Assembly: GCA_963753905.1 (NCBI GenBank)
Contig: CAVWDZ010000001.1
Coordinates: forward strand, 2,294,001-2,358,000
Direction of reading: 5' to 3'
From: Bog-756 sp963753905
GTDB taxonomy: Bacteria; Actinomycetota; Acidimicrobiia; Acidimicrobiales; RAAP-2
Length of the DNA: 64,000 bases
Position numbers and translations under genes: made by a program. A model generated the notes under the pieces. The model was not told where the DNA came from. It searched no databases and saw only the letters and a program-made list of their open reading frames with translations. Every line of letters begins with the position of its first letter. Position 1 is the stretch's first letter. Positions 1 through 7,960 of this stretch are shown piece by piece.

Positions 1-243
1 ACGATGGGCATGACCATCACCGAGAAGCTGGTCTCCAGGGACGACGCCTCCCGGACCTTCACCTACTCGATCGTCGACGGGGTCCCGGTGGAGCACCACG
101 AGGCGTCGGTCACCGTCACTGCCACCGACGACGGTTGCCACGTGACCTGGGTGGTCGACGCCGCTCCGGACGAGATGGCCGACCTCATGAACACCGTGTA
201 CCAGCAGTCCCTCGACGCACTCAAGGTCCACGTCGAGGGATGA
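1..243 (+). CDS. SRPBCC-family protein, C-terminal part (5' truncated by window)
   Basis: The reading frame is already open at base 1, so the visible 80 residues are the C-terminal half of a longer protein. The pattern resembles the SRPBCC/polyketide-cyclase fold: strand-rich sequence such as RTFTYSIVDG and VTVTATDDGCHVTWVVDA, then a C-terminal amphipathic helix (DLMNTVYQQSLDALKVHV) that would pack over the ligand cavity. Its stop codon overlaps the ATG of a second SRPBCC gene (ATGA), so the two are probably translated together. Ligand and reaction are unknown. The internal ATG at base 4 is unlikely to be the true start because the fold would be incomplete. Confidence 0.7.
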   Translation, partial: TMGMTITEKLVSRDDASRTFTYSIVDGVPVEHHEASVTVTATDDGCHVTWVVDAAPDEMADLMNTVYQQSLDALKVHVEG

Positions 244-725
244 GCGCGCCGGACGTCGGCGGGGGGACCGTCCCCACCGGGCGCCGGTCGTACCGGGTCG
301 AGGCCCGGGCGGCGGCTCCGGTCGAGGAGGTCTGGCCGCTGGTCGGCGAGGCCAAGCGCTGGCAGGAGTGGTCGTTCCTGACCCGCACCGGCCTCGAGCG
401 GGAAGGGGTGCCCGAGCCCGACGGCGTGGGCGCCGTGCGCCACTTCAGCCGCATGGGCGTCGGCTCGCGTGAGGAGGTCCTGGCCTGGGATCCGCCCCAC
501 CACCTGGCGTACACCATCGTCGGCGGGGGCTTCCCGGTGCGCAACTACCGGGCGGACCTCACGCTGGAACCCGACGGGGACGGCACGCACATTCGGTGGT
601 CGGGGACGTACGACGAGAAGTGGCCGGGCAGCGCCGCAGCCATCGGGGCGCTGCTGACGCGCATGATGCAGAAGTTCGCGACCGACGTGGCCCGCTATGC
701 GGAGGCCCACCACCGTCCGGGCTGA
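240..725 (+). CDS. SRPBCC-family protein (polyketide cyclase/dehydrase-like)
   Basis: A 161-residue protein. After a short N-terminal tail it has the usual SRPBCC layout: an opening strand and helix (VEARAAAPVEEVWPLVGE), a run of beta strands ending in THIRWSGTYDEKWPG, and a long C-terminal helix (LLTRMMQKFATDVARYAEAH). SRPBCC proteins bind hydrophobic ligands and some are cyclases or dehydratases; nothing here fixes the ligand. The ATG at 240 overlaps the stop of the preceding SRPBCC gene, which decides the start. An upstream in-frame ATG at 135 would lie deep inside the neighbour and was rejected. A perfect hairpin follows the gene. Confidence 0.75.
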   Translation: MSAPDVGGGTVPTGRRSYRVEARAAAPVEEVWPLVGEAKRWQEWSFLTRTGLEREGVPEPDGVGAVRHFSRMGVGSREEVLAWDPPHHLAYTIVGGGFPVRNYRADLTLEPDGDGTHIRWSGTYDEKWPGSAAAIGALLTRMMQKFATDVARYAEAHHRPG

Positions 726-730
726 GCGCG

Positions 731-754
731 GAGCCCGACGGGATTGTCGGGCTC
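731..754. terminator. Hairpin between convergent genes
   Basis: GAGCCCGAC and GTCGGGCTC form a perfect 9-bp stem around a 6-nt loop, exactly where two convergent genes end. There is no clear U-tract, so it may act as a bidirectional GC-type terminator. Confidence 0.55.
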
Positions 755-2105
755 ACCCTGCGACAGCCGCCAGGCGACGCGCCCGGCGATCGACCTCGAC
801 AGAGGCCCGCTCGACGTCGACGGTCCGGCACTCCCCCTCTGCGACCACCTGCCGTCCGGCCACCCACACGTCGGTGACCAGCCGGCTCGAGGCCGACCAG
901 ACAAGGTGCTCGATGAGCATCGCGTCGTCGAGGAGGGGGACGAACGCCGGGTCGTCGAGGGAGACCGCGATCATGTCGGCCTTGCCTCCCGGGACGAGGA
1001 CCCCGAGGTCGGGTCGTCCGAGCGCGAGCCCTGCGCCCCGGGTGACCAGATCGAGGGCGGACGCCGCCGGCAGCGCCGCAGGATCCCGCTCGCGGATGCG
1101 GGCGAGCATCGCGGCCAGGCGCATCTCCTCCCAGAGGTCGAGGTCGTTGTTCGACGCGGGTCCGTCGGTTCCGAGACCCACCCGGATGCCTCTGGCCAGG
1201 AACTCGACGAGGGGCGCGACCCCAGAGGCCAACTTGGCATTGCTCTGCGGGCAGTGGGCGACAGCTATGTCGTGGCGCTCGTAGAGGGCGAGGTCCCGGT
1301 CGGACAGCCAGATGCTGTGGGCGGCGAGCACCCGCCCATCGAGCACGCCCGCGCCGGACAGCACCTCGGGAACCGACCCTCCGTGCTCCGCCTCGAAGGC
1401 AGCTCCCTCACCCTCGGTCTCGGCGAGGTGGATGTGGACCAGTGCGTCGAGCTCCCGGGCGACGGCCGACAACTCGACCAGCGCCGGAAGTGGCACCGTG
1501 TAGGCGGCGTGGGGAGCGAACCCCACCTCGATCCTCCCGTCCTCGCCGGCCCTGCGCTCGTGGAAGGCGGCGATCTGGTCGATGCGCCGCTCCCACCAGC
1601 GCTCACCGTCCTGGCCCGGGAGCCGGAGCACGCCCGGCGTGACCACCGCTCGGGAGCCCGCCGCGACGACCGCATCGGTCAGCGCGTCCTCCATGAAGTA
1701 CGCCTCGCAGCTCGTGGTGACCCCGAAGCGGAGGAGCTCGGCTGCGGCCAGCGTCATGCCCCAGTAGACGTCGCCCGGGGTCAGATGGGCCTCCCTCGGC
1801 CAGAGCACCTCCTCGAGCCACCGGTGGAGGGGGAGGTTCTCGCCCGTGCCGCGGAACAGGGTCATCGGCGAGTGACAGTGGGTGTTGACCAGCCCGGGGA
1901 GGAGGACACCCTCCACCCGTACCTCTCTCACCGGCGCAGCCTCCCCCGCCTGTCCGTCGCCCGGAGGTCCGACCCGGGTCACGACCTCCCCTGAGACCTC
2001 GACGATGCCGGGACGGTGGATCGCGCCCGTGCCGTCACAGGGCACCACCGCGTCGGCCAGATAGCGGACCGTGGTGGCGTCCGTTCCCCGGTCTCGGGCC
2101 GTCAC
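753..2105 (-). CDS. Amidohydrolase, SAH/MTA deaminase-like (ATZ/TRZ family)
   Basis: A 450-residue cytosolic metal-dependent amidohydrolase. The first metal-binding motif is NTHCHSP near residue 76, followed by MTLFRGTGENLPLHRWLEE, typical of 5-methylthioadenosine/S-adenosylhomocysteine deaminases and related chlorohydrolases. Further expected ligands appear in HIHLAETEG, in LAAHSIWLSD and in LGTDGPASNND. The family deaminates purine nucleosides or similar N-heterocycles using one Zn or Fe ion. The substrate cannot be assigned from sequence; guanine deaminase-like and triazine hydrolase-like members share these motifs. Its ATG overlaps the stop of the upstream rpiB by four bases, so the two genes form one operon. 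Confidence 0.85.
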   Translation of the reverse strand: MTARDRGTDATTVRYLADAVVPCDGTGAIHRPGIVEVSGEVVTRVGPPGDGQAGEAAPVREVRVEGVLLPGLVNTHCHSPMTLFRGTGENLPLHRWLEEVLWPREAHLTPGDVYWGMTLAAAELLRFGVTTSCEAYFMEDALTDAVVAAGSRAVVTPGVLRLPGQDGERWWERRIDQIAAFHERRAGEDGRIEVGFAPHAAYTVPLPALVELSAVARELDALVHIHLAETEGEGAAFEAEHGGSVPEVLSGAGVLDGRVLAAHSIWLSDRDLALYERHDIAVAHCPQSNAKLASGVAPLVEFLARGIRVGLGTDGPASNNDLDLWEEMRLAAMLARIRERDPAALPAASALDLVTRGAGLALGRPDLGVLVPGGKADMIAVSLDDPAFVPLLDDAMLIEHLVWSASSRLVTDVWVAGRQVVAEGECRTVDVERASVEVDRRARRLAAVAG

Positions 2106-2587
2106 GGCCCGGTCGGCACCTGCGGGGTCGGGTCACCAGGACCGTATTCCTCGTCCTCGATGGCGTAGAGCTCCTCGATCCTCGGCACATGCCTTCCTCC
2201 GTCGAACGGAGTAGTGAGGAAGATGTCGAGGATGTCGAGGGCGAGCTCGGTGGCGACCACGCGCGCGCCGAGGGAGAGCACGTTGGCGTCGTTGTGCCGC
2301 CGGGCCAGCCGCGCGGTGTACTCGTCGTGGCAGAGCGCCGCGCGGGTTCCCCGCACCTTGTTGGCCGCGATCGCCTCCCCCTGACCGCTGCCCCCGATGA
2401 CGATCCCGACCTCCGCCTTCCCACGGACGACCCCGCGGGCGACGGCCGCGCAGATCGGCGGGTAGTCGACGGGGGCCTCGGTGAAGGTGCCGAGGTCCTC
2501 GACCTGGTGTCCGGCCGATCGGACATGCTCGGCGACCGCCTGCTTCAGGTGCACCCCGGCGTGGTCCGAACCGATGATCACGCGCAC
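2102..2587 (-). CDS. rpiB: Ribose-5-phosphate isomerase B
   Basis: A 161-residue RpiB/LacAB-family isomerase that interconverts ribose 5-phosphate and ribulose 5-phosphate in the pentose phosphate pathway. The N-terminus MRVIIGSDHAGVHLK is the family phosphate/sugar-binding start. GGSGQGEAIAANKVRGTRAA follows, then CHDEYTARLARRHNDANVLS. At the catalytic-base position there is a glutamate (residue 71, GGSGQGE) rather than the cysteine of the E. coli enzyme; this is the form known from mycobacteria. It is the first gene of a two-gene operon with the amidohydrolase. It lies between that gene and mftR but has no known role in mycofactocin. Confidence 0.92.
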   Translation of the reverse strand: MRVIIGSDHAGVHLKQAVAEHVRSAGHQVEDLGTFTEAPVDYPPICAAVARGVVRGKAEVGIVIGGSGQGEAIAANKVRGTRAALCHDEYTARLARRHNDANVLSLGARVVATELALDILDIFLTTPFDGGRHVPRIEELYAIEDEEYGPGDPTPQVPTGP

Positions 2588-2629
2588 CGGCCCACCTTAG
2601 GCACCGCGATGCCCGGCGTGTGCGACCGA

Positions 2630-3262
2630 TCACGCCCGCAAACGCGACTCGTCGAATCCGGTGGCCAGGAGTCGGAAGGCGCGATCCACCTCGCCCACCA
2701 GGTCGTCGGTCTCCCGACGGGCCCAGCAGGCGAACGCAGCCATCGCGGCACCGAGGGCGGCCCGGGCCACGGTCTGCGGGCCGAGGTCGCTCGGGGCACC
2801 GCCGAGGCGCCCGGCGGCGAAGGTCGCAACCACCGCGCACCACGCCTCATAGCGGATCGCCGAGTGTGCGACCAGCGTGGGCACACTGCCGATGAGGGCC
2901 ATCCTGATCCGGAGCTCGTCCAGCTCGCCGGCCCCGAACCGGTTGGTCGCCATCACCGCCTGGCGCAGCACGTCCATCATCGGCTGGTCGTCGGCGGCGG
3001 CGGCGAGGCGGTCACGCAGGCGGACGAGCTCGGCGTCGAACTCCCCCCAGACCACGTCGCGCTTCGATCCGTAGTAGCGGAAGAAGGTCCGCCGGCTGAC
3101 CCCGACCGCTGCAGCGATCTCATCGACCCTCGTCTCGTCGAAGCCCTGGCGGGCGAAGAGCTCGAGCGCCGCGCGGGCCATCTCCTCCCGCGAGGTGCTG
3201 GGCCTGCGGCCGCGGGCCGGCGAATGCGGGGTCTCTGCCTGCTGGTGAGCCGATCCGGTCAT
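2630..3262 (-). CDS. mftR: Mycofactocin system TetR-family regulator MftR
   Basis: A 210-residue TetR-family repressor. The N-terminal helix-turn-helix is clear (EMARAALELFARQGFDETRV, then VSRRTFFRYYGSKRDVVWGE). The C-terminal ligand domain ends in the characteristic FACWARRETDDLVGEVDRAF. It is divergent from mftA with about 80 bp between starts, the usual arrangement for MftR, which is known in mycobacteria to repress the mft operon and to respond to acyl-CoAs. A self-complementary AGTGCACT lies in the shared promoter region. Assignment rests on the fold plus position; a generic TetR would be the alternative. Confidence 0.85.
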   Translation of the reverse strand: MTGSAHQQAETPHSPARGRRPSTSREEMARAALELFARQGFDETRVDEIAAAVGVSRRTFFRYYGSKRDVVWGEFDAELVRLRDRLAAAADDQPMMDVLRQAVMATNRFGAGELDELRIRMALIGSVPTLVAHSAIRYEAWCAVVATFAAGRLGGAPSDLGPQTVARAALGAAMAAFACWARRETDDLVGEVDRAFRLLATGFDESRLRA

Positions 3263-3267
3263 CAGAC

Positions 3268-3303
3268 TTTCATTTTGGCATCGAGTGCACTAAATTGGAA
3301 CCG
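3268..3303 (+). promoter_or_regulatory. Candidate mft promoter with AGTGCACT palindrome
   Basis: Between divergent mftR and mftA, TAAATT (3291-3296) fits the actinobacterial TANNNT -10 pattern. A weak -35 candidate, TTTCAT (3268-3273), lies 17 bp upstream. The perfect 8-bp palindrome AGTGCACT (3284-3291) abuts the -10 and could be the core of a TetR-type operator. The stretch is AT-richer than its surroundings. Confidence 0.4.
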
Positions 3304-3343
3304 TTGAGCATCCGGCCCAGGCCGGCCGACGAGCGGAGGACCC

Positions 3344-3499
3344 ATGACCGTCAGCACGACCGACGAGCAGGCCCGAGGACAGTGGGGCGACGACCAGACG
3401 CCCACGGAGGCTGTCACGGCCCCCGCAGCGGGGCCGCTGGTCGACGGCGACCTGCTGGTCGAGGATGTCTCGATCGACGGGATGTGCGGGGTCTACTAG
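3344..3499 (+). CDS. mftA: Mycofactocin precursor peptide MftA
   Basis: A 51-residue ribosomal precursor ending in the invariant core IDGMCGVY, whose final Val-Tyr pair becomes the redox cofactor. In the known pathway MftC with MftB decarboxylates the Tyr and links it to the Val, and MftE then releases the modified dipeptide. The leader is longer than the roughly 30-residue mycobacterial forms because of an acidic, Ala/Pro-rich N-terminus. The conserved leader segment VDGDLLVEDVSIDGMC, which binds MftB, is present. The ATG is preceded by GGAGGA at 3335-3340, an excellent ribosome site at normal distance. It is the first gene of the long rightward operon. Confidence 0.95.
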   Translation: MTVSTTDEQARGQWGDDQTPTEAVTAPAAGPLVDGDLLVEDVSIDGMCGVY

Positions 3500-3536
3500 G
3501 CCCGGCCCGCCCCCTCCCGGACCGACCTCGCACGTC

Positions 3537-3842
3537 GTGCCCCCCGTACCGCCACCGAGCGGCGCCGCGCCGTTCGACGCCTCGAAGGGGTGGTCGCTGC
3601 ATCCGCAGGTCGCGCTGCGCCCCGAGTCGTTCGGCGCGCTCGCCTACCACTACGGAACCCGCAGGCTCTCGCTCGTGAAGAGCCGGACCCTGCTCGCGGT
3701 GCTCGAGTCACTGGCCGGCCAGCCGTCGGGCCGGGAGGCCTGTCGGGCCGCCGGCGTCGGTCCCGGTGAGCTCGCCGCGTACGAGGAGGCCCTGGCCACC
3801 CTTGCGGGCTCCGGGATGATCTGTGAGCGGGTGACCCGGTGA
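3537..3842 (+). CDS. mftB: Mycofactocin biosynthesis chaperone MftB
   Basis: A roughly 101-residue RiPP recognition element (RRE) protein that holds the MftA leader and delivers the peptide to MftC. The family block is clear: WSLHPQVALRPESFGALAYH, followed by YGTRRLSLVKSRTLLAVLES. The start is uncertain. A GTG at 3537 gives a normal-length protein; an ATG at 3465 would add a Pro/Arg-rich extension overlapping mftA that looks unlike the family, so 3537 was chosen. Its stop overlaps the GTG of mftC, consistent with coupled translation of the two interacting proteins. Confidence 0.9.
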   Translation: MPPVPPPSGAAPFDASKGWSLHPQVALRPESFGALAYHYGTRRLSLVKSRTLLAVLESLAGQPSGREACRAAGVGPGELAAYEEALATLAGSGMICERVTR

Positions 3843-5104
3843 CCCTGCTCGCCATCCCGACCCCGCATGCCGGACCGGACACCGCGCCGAGGAGCCGCCT
3901 GGTCGACCATCTCGAACGGGGTCTGGACGCCCCGATCTGTCTGACCTGGGAGCTCACGTACGCCTGCAACCTGGCCTGCGTGCACTGCCTGTCGAGCTCG
4001 GGACGACGCGATCCGCGGGAGCTCACCACCGAGGAGTGCCGTGCACTCATCGACGAGTACGAACGGATGCAGATCTTCTACGTCAACATCGGCGGCGGCG
4101 AGCCCACCGTGCGGGCCGACTTCTGGGATCTCGTCGAGTACGCGACCGCGCACCACGTCGGGGTCAAGTTCTCGACCAACGGGTCCCGGATCACCGCCGA
4201 CAGAGCCGCGCGACTCGCGTCGAGTGACTACGTCGACGTGCAGATCTCCCTCGACGGGGCGACAGCCGAGGTCAACGACGCGATCCGGGGGGAAGGGTCC
4301 TTCGCCACCGCGATCACCGCGATGGAGCATCTCAGCGCTGCCGGGTTCTCCGGATTCAAGCTCTCGGTGGTGGTCACCCGTCACAACGTTCCCCAGCTCG
4401 ACGAATTCCGCGCCCTCGCCGATCACCACGGGGCCCAGCTCCGGCTGACCCGGCTGCGCCCTTCCGGCCGGGGGGCCGACGTCTGGGACGAACTCCACCC
4501 GACGTCCGCACAGCAGCGCACCCTCTACGACTGGCTGGTCGTCCACGGCGAGGAGGTGTTGACCGGTGACTCCTTCTTCCATCTCGGCGGGTACGGGGGC
4601 CCGCTCCCCGGGCTCAACCTCTGCGGCGCGGGCCGGGTGGTCTGCCTCATCGACCCGGTGGGCGACGTCTATGCCTGTCCCTTCGCCATCCATGAGGAGT
4701 TCCTGGCCGGCAACGTGCGCTCACCCGGCGGGTTCGCGGCGGTGTGGCGGGAGTCGGAGCTCTTCACCGGGCTCCGCGCACCACAGAGCGGGGGGGCCTG
4801 CACCTCCTGCGGCCAGTTCGACGCCTGCCGGGGCGGGTGCATGGCCGCCAAATTCTTCACCGGCCTGCCGCTCGACGGCCCCGACCCCGAGTGCGTCCTC
4901 GGCCACGGCGAGCGCGCCCTCGCCGGACTGAGCCAGCGCACGGCTCCCCGGTCCTCGCCCGACCACTCGCGCCGCCCGCGGCGGGTGGCCGTCGCGCTGA
5001 CCCCGTCCCGCACGACACCGCGTGCGGTCCCGACCGGTCGCCCGGTCCGCGCCTGCGACGCGGATCCGCTCGCCGGAGACGCGCCTCGACCCCCGGGCCG
5101 CTGA
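3839..5104 (+). CDS. mftC: Mycofactocin radical SAM maturase MftC
   Basis: A 421-residue radical SAM/SPASM enzyme that oxidatively decarboxylates the C-terminal Tyr of MftA and forms the Val-Tyr carbon bond. The SAM-cluster motif CNLACVHC lies near residues 43-50, followed by the glycine motif NIGGGEP. The SPASM region carries the auxiliary-cluster cysteines in LNLCGAGRVVC, VYACPF, CTSCGQFDACRGGCMAAK and ECVLGHGE. After about residue 370 there is a roughly 50-residue Arg/Pro-rich tail with no recognisable conservation. The GTG start overlaps the mftB stop by three bases. Confidence 0.95.
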   Translation: MTLLAIPTPHAGPDTAPRSRLVDHLERGLDAPICLTWELTYACNLACVHCLSSSGRRDPRELTTEECRALIDEYERMQIFYVNIGGGEPTVRADFWDLVEYATAHHVGVKFSTNGSRITADRAARLASSDYVDVQISLDGATAEVNDAIRGEGSFATAITAMEHLSAAGFSGFKLSVVVTRHNVPQLDEFRALADHHGAQLRLTRLRPSGRGADVWDELHPTSAQQRTLYDWLVVHGEEVLTGDSFFHLGGYGGPLPGLNLCGAGRVVCLIDPVGDVYACPFAIHEEFLAGNVRSPGGFAAVWRESELFTGLRAPQSGGACTSCGQFDACRGGCMAAKFFTGLPLDGPDPECVLGHGERALAGLSQRTAPRSSPDHSRRPRRVAVALTPSRTTPRAVPTGRPVRACDADPLAGDAPRPPGR

Positions 5105-5106
5105 CG

Positions 5107-7089
5107 GTGGGCACGCTCACCGACCCCGTCGTGGTGGCCGGCGTGCGGGTCCCCTCGCGGGTGGTGTTCGGCCCGCACGAGACCAACCTTGCGGCCGGCC
5201 GGTCGATCGGCCACCGCCATGTGGCCTACTACGCGGCGCGTGCCGCCGGAGGTGCCGGGGTGGTGGTCACCGAGACGGCCTCGGTCCACCCCTCCGACTG
5301 GCCCTACGAGCGGGCCCCGTTGGCCTCGGCGTGCGGTCCGGGGTGGCGGGCCGTGGTCGACGCGCTCCGACCACACGGGACGGTGGTGCTGGCCGGACTC
5401 GGGCACGCCGGCGGGCAGGGTTCGAGCGACTACTCCCAGTCGGTGCTCTGGGCCCCGTCCCGGGTCGCCGATGCGATCACCCGCGAGATGCCCCTCGAGA
5501 TGGGCTCTGCCGAGATCGACTCCCTGGTGGACGGGTTTGCCTCCTCGGCTCGGCTGGCGGTGGCCTCGGGCCTCGACGGGGTCGAGGTGGACGCCGGGCA
5601 GTACTCGCTCCTGCGCCAGTTCCACTCGGGACTGACCAACCGGCGCGAGGACGGCTACGGGGAGGACCGGCTGCGCATGACCCGGGAGGTCCTCGACGCG
5701 GTTCGGGCGGCAGTCGGCCCGGGACACCTGGTCGGCCTCCGGCTGTCGTGCGACGAGCTCGCCCCATGGGCCGGGGTCACGCCGGAGCTCGCGGCCGCGC
5801 AGGTCGACGCCCTGGCCGACCGGATCGACCTGCTCGTCGTGGTGCGCGGCGGCCCGTACTCGACGTCCGCCTATCGGCCCGACGCCCACACGCCGGCGGC
5901 CACCAATCTCGAGCTCTGCCGGGCCATGCGGGACGCGGCTGGCAGCCGGGTGCCGGTCGTCCTCCAGGGGAGCGTGGTCGATCCCGACGCGGCCGAGACA
6001 GCACTCGCCGCCGGGATCGCCGACCTGGTCGAGATGACCCGGGCCCAGATCGCCGAGCCCCGCCTGGTGGAGCTGGTCCGGGCGGGTACCGCCGAACGCG
6101 CACGGCCGTGCATCCTCTGCAACCAGGCCTGCCAGGTCCGGGACAACCGCAACCCGCTGGTCAGCTGCGTCGGAGAGCCCCGCAGCGGCCACGAGACGGT
6201 CGACCCGGACCCCCTGGCCGCGCCCGCGCCGGCCCAGCCCGACGAGGCGTTGGTGGTGGGAGCAGGAGTCGCCGGGCTCGAGTGTGCGCGGGTGCTCTCG
6301 GCGCGCGGCTGGCGGGTGCGGGTGCTCGAGCGGACCGACCGCGCCGGAGGCGTTCTGCGTGCCGCGGCGATCGGTCCGGGACGTCGACGCCTCGCCGACC
6401 TGGCCGGATGGCTCGAATCCGAGTGCCGCCGTCAGGGCGTGGTCATCGAGACCGGGCGGGAGGCCACGGCCCCCGATCTCGACGGGCCCCTCACCCGGGG
6501 GACGGCCGTGATCCTGGCCACCGGGGGACGTCCGGCGCCGCAGGGGTTCCACTCAGACGGCTCCCGACCGGTGGTCGACGCAGCCACCGCCCTCGCCGGG
6601 CTCCCGGCGGACCTTCCCGACGGACCGGTCGTCGTCCACGATCCGGTCGGCGGCCCGATCGCCGTCGGTGTGGCGGAATGGCTGGCCGAGGCGGGGCGGA
6701 CCGTGTCCCTGGTCACGCCCGACCAGATCGCAGGGACGCTGCTCGCGCGCTCGGGCGACCTGGCCGACGCCAACACCCGGCTCCAGCGCGCCGGGGTCCA
6801 CCGCGAGCTCCGGGCGCGGCTCCGGGAGGTCCGCGACGGGTCCGCGTGGTTGGAGGACGTCTGGACCGGTGCGGTCCGGACCGTCGCCTGCGCGGTGGTC
6901 ATCGACTGCGCGCACCGCCTTGCGGAGGAGTCCCTCTACCTCGAGCGGCCTGGCACCCCCCGTGCCGGCGACTGCGTGGCCCCGCGCGGGATGCTCGAGG
7001 CGGTCCTCGAGGGACGGCGGCGGGCCCTCGAAGCCTGCGGCGTGTGCGGAGCGCCGCTGACTGCGGTGGCCGGTGGGGTCGCGTCGTGA
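5107..7089 (+). CDS. Mycofactocin system FadH/OYE-family oxidoreductase 1
   Basis: A 660-residue flavo-iron-sulfur oxidoreductase of the 2,4-dienoyl-CoA reductase/old yellow enzyme type. Residues 1-330 form the FMN TIM barrel (GHAGGQGSSDYS, HSGLTNRREDGYGEDRL). A C-X2-C-X3-C-X11-C cluster motif begins at CILCNQACQ. The second half is a FAD/NAD-binding domain starting ALVVGAGVAGLECARVL. Two proteins of this type are a known accessory signature of some mycofactocin loci, where the cofactor is thought to exchange electrons with dehydrogenases; the substrate is unknown. The GTG start lies two bases after the mftC stop. The reading frame continues upstream through mftC without family similarity, so the later start is preferred. 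Confidence 0.85.
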   Translation: MGTLTDPVVVAGVRVPSRVVFGPHETNLAAGRSIGHRHVAYYAARAAGGAGVVVTETASVHPSDWPYERAPLASACGPGWRAVVDALRPHGTVVLAGLGHAGGQGSSDYSQSVLWAPSRVADAITREMPLEMGSAEIDSLVDGFASSARLAVASGLDGVEVDAGQYSLLRQFHSGLTNRREDGYGEDRLRMTREVLDAVRAAVGPGHLVGLRLSCDELAPWAGVTPELAAAQVDALADRIDLLVVVRGGPYSTSAYRPDAHTPAATNLELCRAMRDAAGSRVPVVLQGSVVDPDAAETALAAGIADLVEMTRAQIAEPRLVELVRAGTAERARPCILCNQACQVRDNRNPLVSCVGEPRSGHETVDPDPLAAPAPAQPDEALVVGAGVAGLECARVLSARGWRVRVLERTDRAGGVLRAAAIGPGRRRLADLAGWLESECRRQGVVIETGREATAPDLDGPLTRGTAVILATGGRPAPQGFHSDGSRPVVDAATALAGLPADLPDGPVVVHDPVGGPIAVGVAEWLAEAGRTVSLVTPDQIAGTLLARSGDLADANTRLQRAGVHRELRARLREVRDGSAWLEDVWTGAVRTVACAVVIDCAHRLAEESLYLERPGTPRAGDCVAPRGMLEAVLEGRRRALEACGVCGAPLTAVAGGVAS

Positions 7090-7099
7090 GCACGACACG

Positions 7100-7948
7100 A
7101 TGAGCACCGCGGCAGGTTCCGAACCCGAGGCGCGGGGCGCGCCCGGGCGGGTCGCCGGCAAGGTCGCACTGGTGACCGGGGCAGCCCGCGGCCAGGGGCG
7201 CAGCCACGCCGTCCGCCTCGCGGCCGAGGGGGCCGACATCATCGCCCTCGATGTCTGCGCCCCCATCGCCGACTTGACCTATCCACTGGCGACCCCAAGC
7301 GACCTCGCCGAGACGGCGCGCCAGGTCGAGGCCGCCGGGGGCCGGATCGTGACCGCCTCGGTCGACGTGCGCGATGCCGGAGCCCTCGCCGATGCGGTGA
7401 GCGCGGGCACCACCCAGCTGGGCCGCCTCGACATCGTCGTGGCCAACGCCGGGGTGTGCTCCGTCCAACGCTGGGACGAGGTCACGCCCAACCTGTGGGA
7501 CACGATCCTCGGCGTCAACCTGACCGGAGCCTGGAACACCTGCGTGGCATCCATCCCACATCTGCTCGACAGCGGCGGCGGGTCGATCATCCTGATCAGC
7601 TCCGTCGCCGGGCTCAAGGGGCAGCCGTTCTTCACCCCCTACGTCGCCTCGAAGCACGGGTTGGTCGGGGTCATGCGCAGCCTCTCCAACGAGCTGGCAT
7701 CCAAAGGCGTGCGGGTCAACACGGTCCATCCGACCGGCGTCGACACCCCGATGCTGGCGGCCATGGAAGGCCTCACCGAACGCATCGACGCGAGCCCCGA
7801 CGTGAGCTCCCTCTTTCTCAACTCCATACCGGTGAGCGTGGTCCGGGCCGAGGACGTCACCAATGCGGTGCTCTTCCTGGCCTGCGACGAGTCGCGGTAC
7901 GTGACCGGGCACACGATGACGGTCGACGCCGGTGCGACGGCACGCTGA
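7100..7948 (+). CDS. Mycofactocin-coupled SDR-family oxidoreductase
   Basis: A 282-residue short-chain dehydrogenase. The nucleotide-binding TGAARGQGRSHAVRLAAEG, the NAG motif (VVANAGV), the catalytic Ser (ILISSVAG) and the YVASKHG active site are all present. Between the second beta strand and the next helix there is the extra segment CAPIADLTYPLATPSDLAET, the hallmark of the SDR subfamily that carries a non-exchangeable NAD and re-oxidises it through mycofactocin. The natural substrate is probably an alcohol or hydroxy-lipid, but this is inferred from family only. The ATG at 7100 gives the expected length; an in-frame ATG nine codons earlier would overlap the previous gene. Confidence 0.88.
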   Translation: MSTAAGSEPEARGAPGRVAGKVALVTGAARGQGRSHAVRLAAEGADIIALDVCAPIADLTYPLATPSDLAETARQVEAAGGRIVTASVDVRDAGALADAVSAGTTQLGRLDIVVANAGVCSVQRWDEVTPNLWDTILGVNLTGAWNTCVASIPHLLDSGGGSIILISSVAGLKGQPFFTPYVASKHGLVGVMRSLSNELASKGVRVNTVHPTGVDTPMLAAMEGLTERIDASPDVSSLFLNSIPVSVVRAEDVTNAVLFLACDESRYVTGHTMTVDAGATAR

Positions 7949-7960
7949 GCAGGGGCAACC

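Noticed and set aside
744..1994. Open plus-strand frame opposite the amidohydrolase
   Set aside because: Mirror frame of the minus-strand enzyme, no recognisable domain or ribosome site.
4669..6552. Long open minus-strand frame of about 627 codons opposite the OYE1 gene
   Set aside because: Antisense shadow of high-GC coding DNA: Arg/Gly/Pro/His-rich, no domain, while the plus strand has clear enzyme motifs.
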